This document shows, piece by piece, positions 1 to 6,491 of a DNA stretch of 6,544 bases. Below the pieces are notes generated by a model, which was not told the DNA's origin, searched no databases, and worked only from the letters and a program-made list of their open reading frames with translations. Numbering within the stretch: position 1 is the first letter of the stretch; each line of letters starts with the position of its first letter. A program made the position numbers and the translations under genes. The DNA is from an uncultured Clostridium sp. GTDB taxonomy: Bacteria > Bacillota > Clostridia > Lachnospirales > Lachnospiraceae. The DNA lies in contig UQFC01000125.1 of the NCBI GenBank assembly GCA_900540335.1, forward strand, positions 1-6,544. Reading direction: 5' to 3'.

Positions 1-1
1 C

Positions 2-1138
<1,137 letters not shown>

Positions 1139-1162
1139 GTACCATAACTGGAACTGTTTTTT

Positions 1163-1281
1163 AAAACGGCATCTGTTTTCCGGATGCGTCTGCCCTGTTC
1201 TCCCTGATTTTTCCGGAGTATTCCGAAAGCAGTATTGCTGCAGAGGGCTGGAGATGCTTCGGAAACAGTGCCGTTTTTCTT
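1163..1281 (+). terminator. Long bulged palindrome with T tract, likely asnS terminator
   Basis: The left arm (1163-1182) pairs with the right arm (1260-1277) as three helices: AAAACGGCA with TGCCGTTTT (9 bp), CTGTTT with AAACAG (6 bp) and CCG with CGG. They are separated by single bulged T residues. The right arm ends in TTTTTCTT, as expected for an intrinsic terminator reading on the + strand. The 77 nt between the arms are themselves foldable: GCCCT/AGGGC, a small CGGA-GTAT-TCCG hairpin, and AGCA-GTAT-TGCT. This is much longer than a normal terminator hairpin, so it could instead be a small palindromic repeat element that works as one. The arms also allow termination in the reverse direction. 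A simpler local hairpin (GCATCTG/CGGATGC, 1169-1187) competes with the long pairing. Confidence 0.55.
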
Positions 1282-1772
1282 CTATGAAAGCTGGCAGGTT
1301 TTATGTTTCGGTTCTGGCAGAAATACCGGATAGCAAGATAACGACCAATGATTACAGTGAAGGAATTGGCATAGACCTTGGGTTAAAGGATTTTGCCATT
1401 ATTTCAAATGGTAAGACATATAAAAATATTAACAAATCGGCAAGATTAAAAAAACTTGAAAAACGACTGATTCGGGAGCAGAGATGTCTCTCCCGTAAGT
1501 ATGAAAATTTAAAGAAAGGAGAGTCCACTCAAAAAGCAAATATACAAAAGCAAAAGCTTAAGGTACAGAAGCTTTATCAAATGATGAAGAACAGGCATCT
1601 TTCAAAAACAGTTGCTTCTCAGAAGTTTTATGAATTTAAAGTGAAACTTCAGGCAAAATGTAAGGAGAAAAGATGCGAAGACTTACGAAGTTGCATCATG
1701 AAACGCAAACGTAAGTATGTACCGAAGGCTATTTCGGGAATTGACGACTGTGGAGTGTACAGGAACCTGTGA
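1254..1772 (+). pseudogene. tnpB: Decayed TnpB (IS200/IS605-type RNA-guided nuclease) remnant
   Basis: The homologous part starts near 1278 (residues KAGRFYVSVLAE). The ATG at 1254 lies inside the right arm of the preceding palindrome and is not a natural start. RuvC-I is present as GIGIDLGLKDFAI with Asp at residue 41, followed by the basic helical stretch LKKLEKRLIREQRCLSRK. Compared with TnpB as I know it, KVQKLYQ is joined directly to MMKNRHLSKTVASQKFYEF. This removes the strand with the RuvC-II glutamate (IEDL) without breaking the frame. A second deletion follows KLQAKCKE and removes the zinc ribbon and RuvC-III. The usual TnpB C-terminus (DAKTYEVAS, then TGA at 1699-1701) is then read in the +1 frame, so the last 30-odd residues of the open frame are not TnpB. 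About half of the roughly 400-residue protein, including the whole N-terminal domain, is missing. It cannot be an active nuclease. Confidence 0.85.
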
Positions 1773-1790
1773 GTATATTTAATCACATTT
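1702..1790 (+). mobile_element. Probable right-end / omegaRNA region of the decayed IS element
   Basis: This stretch lies just past the genuine TnpB stop (1699-1701). In IS200/IS605-type elements, that position holds the right end and the 3' part of the guide (omega) RNA. It contains small stem-loops: CCGAA/TTCGG around a 6-nt loop (1722-1737), ACAGG/CCTGT (1759-1770) and TGTGA/TCACA around a 10-nt loop (1768-1787, then TTTT). The hairpins are seen directly. Assigning them to the IS right end is inference from position, and I cannot place the exact outer boundary. The YhaO-like gene starts only about 20 nt further on, so the element sits directly in that operon's upstream region. Confidence 0.4.
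1774..1779 (+). promoter_or_regulatory. Possible -10 box for the YhaO/YhaN operon
   Basis: TATATT, preceded by TGAG, lies 29 nt before the ATG at 1809 in an AT-rich stretch and is the best -10 candidate between the tnpB remnant and the operon. No good -35 lies 16-18 nt upstream. The nearest consensus-like hexamer, TTGACG at 1741-1746, is 27 nt away, which is too far. The call is weak. If it is right, the IS remnant supplies part of the operon's promoter. Confidence 0.2.
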
Positions 1791-1808
1791 TGAGTGGCAG
1801 ATTTCTCT

Positions 1809-2879
1809 ATGAAATTCATCCACACAGCCGATATTCACTGGGGAATGCATCCGGACAGCGATAAGCCCTGGAGCCGTGAGCGTGCCCATGCCATTCACGA
1901 TACCTTTGGGGAAATCGTCCGCCAGGCAAAGGTCCGGGATGTTGATTTTCTGTTTATTGCCGGCGATCTCTTTCACCGTCAGCCTTTGCTGAGGGATCTG
2001 AAGGAGGTCAATTATCTGTTTTCTACCATTCCCGGTGTCCGGGTGGTCATCATTGCCGGAAACCATGACCGCATCCGGAAAAACTCTGCTCTCATGAGCT
2101 TTCAGTGGTGTCCCAATGTAACCTTTCTTATGGACGAAGAGCTGAGCTCTGTGTATTTTGAAGAGCTCAATACAGAAGTCACCGGCTTCAGCTACCACAC
2201 TGCGGAAATTACGGAATCACGGCTGAACGGAATTCATGCGAAAGAAAACGGGCGGATTCAGATCCTTCTGGCCCACGGCGGTGACGCCGCTCATCTGCCT
2301 CTGGATAAGGCCCAGCTGGCCAAATCCGGTTTCTCCTACGTCGCCCTGGGGCATATTCACAAGCCGGAAATTGCGCCGGATCGGTCCTATGCCTGGTGCG
2401 GCTCTCCGGAACCTCTGGACAAGACAGAAACCGGCCCCCATGGTATGATTGCAGGAGAAATCAGCCCTTCCACCCGTCAGGTGACTTCCCTGGAATTTGT
2501 TCCCCTGTGTCAGGCCCAGTATATTCCCCTTGTGGTTCATGTGACTCCGGCTACCGCCAATCGGGAGCTGAATGACCGCATGGCTCAGGAGATTCAGAAG
2601 CGGGGAGCCGGACACATTTACCGGTTCCGGATTCGCGGAATGCGGGATCCGGATATTGTTTTCGATTTTGAACCGCTGATGCGGCGGCTGCAGATCATTG
2701 AGGTCATCGACGAATCCGAGCCTCAGTATGATTTCAGCCGGCTTTTTGCAGAGCATCCCAGCGACATGATCGGCTTTTATATCCGGGCGCTTCAGCGGGA
2801 GGATTCCAGCCCTGTGGAAAAAAAGGCCCTGTATTACGGAATTGATGCACTGCTTAGAACAACGGATGAGAGGAGCTAG
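1809..2879 (+). CDS. YhaO-like DNA repair exonuclease (Mre11/SbcD-type metallophosphoesterase)
   Basis: This is a predicted Mn-dependent nuclease subunit of an SbcCD/Mre11-Rad50-like complex that trims DNA ends or hairpins. All phosphoesterase metal motifs are present in order: HTADIHWG (Asp8, His10), FIAGDLFH (Asp53), AGNHD (Asn85, His86), LLAHGGD (His156) and GHIH (His182, His184). The remaining residues to 356 form the capping and partner-binding part. B. subtilis YhaO, at about 400 residues, is the closest described relative I know; I did not give a symbol because that match is from memory. I chose ATG 1809 because the protein then begins MKFIHTADIH, as the family does. A GTG at 1794 would add only five residues and lacks a Shine-Dalgarno sequence. 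ATG 1809 also has only a weak one (GAGTGG). The stop lies 2 nt before the ATPase gene, so the two are co-transcribed and probably translationally coupled. No key residue is missing. Confidence 0.9.
   Translation: MKFIHTADIHWGMHPDSDKPWSRERAHAIHDTFGEIVRQAKVRDVDFLFIAGDLFHRQPLLRDLKEVNYLFSTIPGVRVVIIAGNHDRIRKNSALMSFQWCPNVTFLMDEELSSVYFEELNTEVTGFSYHTAEITESRLNGIHAKENGRIQILLAHGGDAAHLPLDKAQLAKSGFSYVALGHIHKPEIAPDRSYAWCGSPEPLDKTETGPHGMIAGEISPSTRQVTSLEFVPLCQAQYIPLVVHVTPATANRELNDRMAQEIQKRGAGHIYRFRIRGMRDPDIVFDFEPLMRRLQIIEVIDESEPQYDFSRLFAEHPSDMIGFYIRALQREDSSPVEKKALYYGIDALLRTTDERS
2868..2875 (+). promoter_or_regulatory. Strong ribosome binding site for the YhaN-like gene
   Basis: GAGAGGAG lies 6 nt before ATG 2882 and overlaps the last codons of the upstream nuclease gene. 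It fixes the start of the ATPase gene and shows that both proteins are made from one transcript. Confidence 0.8.
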
Positions 2880-2881
2880 CC

Positions 2882-4753
2882 ATGCGGTTATTGGATTTAC
2901 ATATTGACGGCTTTGGAAAATTTCACGACCGCACCGTCCGGTTTGAGGACGGCATGAATCTTGTATACGGAAAAAATGAGGCCGGGAAATCGACCCTCCA
3001 TACCTTTATCCGCTGTATGCTCTTTGGAATGGAGCGGGGACGGGGACGGGCCGCCAGAAATGATCTGTTTACCCGTTTTGAGCCCTGGCAGAATAAGGGC
3101 GCTTACGGCGGCTGGATCCGGCTGGAAAAAAGCGGGATTATTTATCGAATTGAGCGAAATTTTCAAAAAGATTTAAAGGTTCCGACAATTATAGATGAAA
3201 CTGCCGGAAAGAAAGTGGAGCCCACCAAAAGCTTTCTGGATTTTCTTCTGTGCGGACTGACGGAAACCACCTACAACAATACCATCAGCATCGGACAGCT
3301 TAAAAGCGCCACAGACAGCGGTATGGTAACGGAGCTGCGCAATTATATTGCAAATATGAATACCACCGGCAGCATGGCCCTGAATATTACGAAAGCCACT
3401 GCCTACTTGAAAAACCGGCGGCGGGAATTTGAACGGCAGCTGACTCCGGATGCCGGAAAAAACTACACCTCGCTTCTGGGGGAGATTCGTTCCATCGAAA
3501 AAGAAATTGCTGCTCCGGAGTATGAAAACCAGCTCCAGTCCTATCAGGAGCTGCGCTCCCGTGTAAAAAGCCAGCTGGCAAAAAAGCAGGAGGAGCGGGA
3601 AATTATTCTCCAGAAAATTGCGAAAGGACGCCAGGTATTAAGCGGCGCACAGTTTACGGACGAAGCCTCTATTATCAATTACCGGGACAGTGCCAGAGCC
3701 TCCTATCAGGAATACGAAACGGTCAAGGCAGCCAGCGAGAAAAAGGGGACTCTCATTCTTTCTGTCCTCTGCCTACTTTTTGCTGTCCTTGCCGGACTGG
3801 GAATCGGTTTTCCCGGTACACTTGCCCGATTTGCTGCAGAGCTTCTTCCCGGCGCGGCCCACGCGGTGGATCACTCTGCCTATCTGACCCTGTGCGCTCT
3901 GATTGCCGTGATTTTTACATCAGCCGGACTCTTTCTCATCTTCCGCCACAAGGCCCGGAAAAAAGAAACCGATATGGTAGGAAAGCTGCTTCAGGAGACC
4001 TTTTCCCGCCATCTTGGAGATTCTTCTATTTCCGCAGATGCCATGGAGGCCTTTGAAGCCCGTATGGAGGAATTTGTCCGTTTAAGCCAGGTTCTGGAAC
4101 GGTCAGAACATTCTGTAAAAGAACAGGCGGAGCAGATTGCCTCTCTCCAGCAGCAGGAGGTTTCCTGTGAGGAAAACATCAGCAAACAGCAAAAAACCCA
4201 GTGGGAGCTGGAAAAGAAGCTGGATCACCTGACCCACTGCAAGGATCAGGTAGAGGCGCTGAAACAGGTTCTGGAGGAAAACGAACGGATCCGGGAAGAG
4301 ATTACTGCAATTGATCTGGCTCTGGAAACCATGACAGAGCTTTCCGGCACCATTAGGGACTCCTTTGGCCTGTACTTAAACAAAAGCGCCTCTCAGCTGG
4401 TCAACAGCATTACCGGAGGGATTTACAGCAGTATGAGCGTAGATGAAAATCTGAATATTTTCATGAATACTCCCACTCGCCTGGTTCCTGTAGAACAGAT
4501 TTCCAGCGGCACAATGGATCAGATTTACCTGGCTCTGCGTCTGGCCTCTGCCAGACTGCTCCAGGGCGACGGCGATCAGATGCCTCTGATTTTTGACGAC
4601 AGCTTTGTCCTGTATGATGATGAGCGGCTGCGGACTGCTCTTAAATGGCTGTCTCAGTCCTGGCCCGGTCAGATTATTATCTTTACCTGTCACCAGAGGG
4701 AAGCACAAATGCTGACAGCCTGCCAGGTTCCGTATGGAATGGTGGAGATGTAG
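2882..4753 (+). CDS. YhaN-like SMC/Rad50-type ATPase with two membrane helices
   Basis: This is the predicted ATPase partner of the upstream YhaO-like nuclease. ATP binding by the head domain would gate nuclease access to DNA. The 623 residues read in SMC/ABC order: MRLLDLHIDGFGKFHD, Walker A GKNEAGKST (30-38) and Q-loop SIGQL (Gln139). A charged coiled coil (about 200-285) follows, then hydrophobic helix 1 (about 290-311), a short loop, hydrophobic helix 2 (about 333-355) and a second coiled coil (about 365-480). The C-terminal lobe has the ABC signature ISSGTMDQ (540-547), Walker B PLIFDD (Asp572, Asp573) and the H-loop FTCHQRE (His604). The arm has no Cys-X-X-Cys zinc hook. Instead, the membrane pair sits where the two coils meet, so both ATPase lobes should be cytoplasmic. 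It is much shorter than B. subtilis YhaN (over 900 residues), mainly in the coil. It lies 2 nt after the nuclease gene and 2 nt before the next. Confidence 0.88.
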   Translation: MRLLDLHIDGFGKFHDRTVRFEDGMNLVYGKNEAGKSTLHTFIRCMLFGMERGRGRAARNDLFTRFEPWQNKGAYGGWIRLEKSGIIYRIERNFQKDLKVPTIIDETAGKKVEPTKSFLDFLLCGLTETTYNNTISIGQLKSATDSGMVTELRNYIANMNTTGSMALNITKATAYLKNRRREFERQLTPDAGKNYTSLLGEIRSIEKEIAAPEYENQLQSYQELRSRVKSQLAKKQEEREIILQKIAKGRQVLSGAQFTDEASIINYRDSARASYQEYETVKAASEKKGTLILSVLCLLFAVLAGLGIGFPGTLARFAAELLPGAAHAVDHSAYLTLCALIAVIFTSAGLFLIFRHKARKKETDMVGKLLQETFSRHLGDSSISADAMEAFEARMEEFVRLSQVLERSEHSVKEQAEQIASLQQQEVSCEENISKQQKTQWELEKKLDHLTHCKDQVEALKQVLEENERIREEITAIDLALETMTELSGTIRDSFGLYLNKSASQLVNSITGGIYSSMSVDENLNIFMNTPTRLVPVEQISSGTMDQIYLALRLASARLLQGDGDQMPLIFDDSFVLYDDERLRTALKWLSQSWPGQIIIFTCHQREAQMLTACQVPYGMVEM

Positions 4754-4755
4754 AG

Positions 4756-5052
4756 GTGAGTACTATCATACTCAGTCTTTTTGAGATCTATAAAAGATTT
4801 ATCCGGTACTCGTTTCATTTTTCCGGAAAAGCGAGCAGACAGGAATACTGGACCATTTTGGCCACTCATATATTTATTTCCTGGATATTCCTGACAATCA
4901 TAAACCTTTCTGGTTCAAGGTATTGGATATCCTTTCTTCCTTTATTGGGCCCGGTTATCCTCTTTATCCTTTGCAGTAAGGATAAAAATATACAAGAACA
5001 TTCAGGACAGCGGGAGATCTGGCAGAAAAATTCGTACCAGGCTTGCTTGTAA
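4756..5052 (+). CDS. Short DUF805-like membrane protein, probably internally deleted
   Basis: The GTG at 4756 is chosen because GGTGGAG (4741-4747) lies 8 nt upstream and the start follows the ATPase stop by 2 nt. The open frame continues upstream inside the ATPase gene, but that part is a shadow. The 98-residue product starts STIILSLFEIYKRFIRYSF, then has HFSGKASRQEYW, which matches the N-terminal FSGRASRxEYW signature of DUF805 membrane proteins (role unknown). One hydrophobic helix follows (about 31-50), then SRYWISFLPLLGPVILFIL and CSKDKN, which match the family's last helix and its D-rich end. The second helix and the RRLHDxGxSG motif that normally lie between are missing, so an in-frame internal deletion is inferred. 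The tail (GQREIWQKNSYQACL) reads through the inverted repeat and is atypical. It may still make a two-helix protein, or it may be a remnant. Its place in the operon hints at a membrane link to the ATPase, but this is not shown. Confidence 0.65.
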   Translation: MSTIILSLFEIYKRFIRYSFHFSGKASRQEYWTILATHIFISWIFLTIINLSGSRYWISFLPLLGPVILFILCSKDKNIQEHSGQREIWQKNSYQACL

Positions 5053-5071
5053 GCGGGGTTTTCTGCCAGAT
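5017..5071 (+). terminator. 13-bp inverted repeat, likely operon terminator
   Basis: ATCTGGCAGAAAA (5017-5029) is perfectly repeated as its inverse TTTTCTGCCAGAT (5059-5071). The 29-nt loop carries a small inner stem, GCTT/AAGC (5041-5044 with 5051-5054). It overlaps the end of the DUF805-like gene. The trailing T run is short (TTTCAT), so it may be a weak or bidirectional terminator, or an mRNA-stabilising hairpin. No other terminator candidate follows the operon. Confidence 0.5.
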
Positions 5072-5194
5072 TTCATATCAGAAGAATCCTCGCAGTTTCT
5101 TGTTAGAAGAAGTTACGCCGTCTTAAACAGCCACAAGATATAAATTTAAAAATATGAGGCAAGAGGTTATCATAAAAATATACCATGGCGCTGT
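5072..5194. other. Non-coding spacer before the repeat array
   Basis: I see no gene in this AT-rich stretch. It contains one small stem-loop (TTCTT/AAGAA, 5097-5111) that lacks a T tract. An ATG at 5154 opens a frame through the repeats but has no Shine-Dalgarno sequence. Confidence 0.4.
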
Positions 5195-5449
5195 TTTTGC
5201 ATTTTCAAGAGAATTTGGCGATTTCCGCACAATTTCCCACCCTGATTTTGCATATACAGAAGAAAAAGGCGGATTCTGCACAAATCCTAGGCGAGATTTT
5301 GCATTTATAGAGGAAAAAGGCGAATTCTGCACAAATTCCCACTCTAATTTTGCATTTTTGAAAGAAAACAGCCTTTCCTGCACAATCTCAAACCCAGTTT
5401 TTGCATTTCCGAAAGAAAACAGCCTTTCCTGCACAATTCCTGGTGCTTT
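5195..5449. repeat. Five tandem 51-nt units with potential stem-loops
   Basis: TTTTGCAT recurs at 5195, 5246, 5297, 5348 and 5399, exactly 51 nt apart each time. Each unit has a core of about 38 nt, running from TTTTGCAT to TGCACAA (CGCACAA in the first unit), then about 13 variable nt. Units 2 and 3 share AAAAAGGCG-ATTCTGCACAAAT. Units 4 and 5 are nearly identical (GAAAGAAAACAGCCTTTCC), while unit 1 is the most diverged. In units 4 and 5 the ends pair (TTTTGCA with TGCACAA, one mismatch), and inside them GAAAG pairs with CTTTC, giving a two-part stem-loop. The outer stem is available in units 2-5, but the inner stem is not conserved. Since 51 is divisible by 3 and the units lack stops in several frames, long open frames appear on both strands and are probably incidental. 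The array lies between the convergent ends of the + strand operon and the - strand M56 gene. Confidence 0.85.
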
Positions 5450-5454
5450 CCCAT
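5344..5454 (-). CDS. Possible 36-residue peptide reading into the 51-nt repeats
   Basis: On the minus strand, ATG (5454-5452) is preceded by AGGAGGAGA (5467-5459). The AGGAGG core sits 7 nt from the start, which is the best ribosome binding site in the right half of the window. The 36-residue product begins MGKHQE and carries two copies of LCRKGCFLS, one per 51-nt unit, ending in KMQN just before the stop. It is Cys- and Lys/Arg-rich, with no signal peptide or membrane helix. I do not recognise it. The frame opens further upstream, but only the ATG at 5454 has a good Shine-Dalgarno sequence. I see no convincing promoter: TATGAT lies near 5478 without a matching -35. It may be a real small peptide, a leader, or a chance frame in repetitive DNA. 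Confidence 0.3.
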   Translation of the reverse strand: MGKHQELCRKGCFLSEMQKLGLRLCRKGCFLSKMQN

Positions 5455-5558
5455 GAAATCTCCTCCTGCCGATATATCATAATCATGAATTTGAATCCTA
5501 TGCAGGAAACAATAAAATTCCCGTCCAGAACAGTTACAATTTTCCATATAACGAACAC

Positions 5559-5612
5559 AAGGTGCCGCAAAACACGGCAATCCTACTGGATAACCCCGTT
5601 TTGCAACACCTT
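5559..5612 (-). terminator. Interrupted inverted repeat after the M56 stop
   Basis: AAGGTG-CC-GCAAAAC (5559-5573) and GTTTTGC-AA-CACCTT (5598-5612) pair over 13 of 15 positions around a 24-nt loop. It starts about 20 nt after the M56 stop in the minus direction, where a terminator is expected. The following bases on that strand (GTGTTCGTTATA) are not a real T tract, so termination is uncertain. It could also be an isolated palindromic repeat. Confidence 0.4.
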
Positions 5613-5632
5613 CAAATCATGCTCATTCTCTT

Positions 5633-6478
5633 CTAATGAGGGCATTTTGCATAAGAAACTTCCTTAATGAAATCTCCTCTTACAAAATATCCACATTTGC
5701 TGCATCGTTTTCCCTCATAATATTCTATTGTGCAGCCGCCATCGCTTTCTAATAGATGCTTAGAAAAAGTACCACTTTGAAATACATGGTTGCAAGCTGG
5801 ATTAACCTGTTCCTGCAGCTGTACTTCATAAATCTCTCCTGTTTCTGTCACAAATTGGTATTGATACTGTAAATTTTCATTCACTTCCATTCCATCTTTT
5901 CCAACAACAAAAGAGAAACTTTCATTTCCTGAAAGATAATCCATTTTGTTATTCTCATCCGTATACAGTATCTGAATTCTCTGACCTGCCCATGCCGGAA
6001 TACTGCTTAGAGCAGTCATAATACATACTGCCGCCACAGATGCATTTCTTCTCCACCTGCTTATTTTCTCTCTTTTCATAATACACCCCATCCTTTCCTT
6101 CATAAATAATCCCTGTTTTGAAAATGCACTGGCATAATCATTTTTCTCTTGTCTGTACGATATGGAAATCAGCAATTTTACATATTGAACCTTCATAGGA
6201 TAATCCATTTCCTCTGATATTATCTCATCGCATGAAAACTCCATACTTTTGTCTGCTGCCATTTTCATAAAATGAACGAATATATTAAACCAGTATAGTT
6301 TTTGGCAAATAAGACTGAGAAACTGAAAAAACACATCTCCTTTTTTAATATGTACCAATTCGTGAAGTAAGATCAATCTTAAAGCTTCATCGGAATATCC
6401 TTCTGGAAGAACTATCACCGGACTCCAAATTCCCGTTGTATAGGCCATATCTGATTTGCTGCTCCAAAATAAAGACAC
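5633..6478 (-). pseudogene. M56 (BlaR1/MecR1-like) sensor peptidase, N-terminus lost to IS insertion
   Basis: Family members are membrane-embedded zinc proteases that sense a signal and trigger removal of a BlaI-type repressor. The gluzincin site is intact: LLHELVHIKKGD (His39, Glu40, His43 from the GTG at 6478) with the downstream ligand region KSMEFSCDE (Glu80). One membrane helix follows (about 145-165, ending in PAWA). The outer C-terminal part has no penicillin-binding domain. It ends in a Cys/His-rich stretch (Cys229, His231, His241, Cys249, Cys259, Cys262, Cys279, His281) that resembles a zinc-binding fold. The homologous frame runs back to about 6491 (IKASVSLFWSS), where the right end of an IS element begins. 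The three or so N-terminal membrane helices typical of the family are therefore absent here. The GTG at 6478 has no ribosome binding site, so expression is doubtful. The gene is AT-richer than the operon to its left. No repressor gene is visible. Confidence 0.8.
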
Positions 6479-6491
6479 AGATGCTTTTATA

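Noticed and set aside
1254..1772. The short TnpB might be a nuclease-dead TnpB-like repressor (TldR type).
   Set aside because: Those keep a near full-length fold with point changes in the active site. This copy lacks the N-terminal half, the RuvC-II strand and the zinc-ribbon/RuvC-III region, and its tail is frameshifted.
5195..5449. The regularly spaced repeats resemble a CRISPR array.
   Set aside because: The repeated cores differ between units, the variable parts are only about 13 nt, and no cas gene is visible. It is a tandem minisatellite-like array, not repeat-spacer CRISPR.
5123..5456. Long open frames of about 100 codons on both strands through the repeats.
   Set aside because: They exist because the period is a multiple of three and the units lack stops in those frames. 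Neither has a ribosome binding site at its start, and the two strands cannot both be meaningful. Only the short ORF at 5454 has translation signals.
5491..5518. TTGAAT - 16 nt - TAAAAT on the + strand looks like a sigma-A promoter.
   Set aside because: It points into the 3' end of the opposite-strand M56 gene with no + strand gene downstream. In AT-rich DNA such matches are common. An antisense transcript is possible but not supported.
5453..5679. The 13-nt sequence ATGAAATCTCCTC occurs at 5453-5465 and again at 5667-5679.
   Set aside because: A 13-nt match is expected roughly by chance once in a window of this size. One copy is a ribosome binding site and start, while the other encodes GDFI in the M56 protein.
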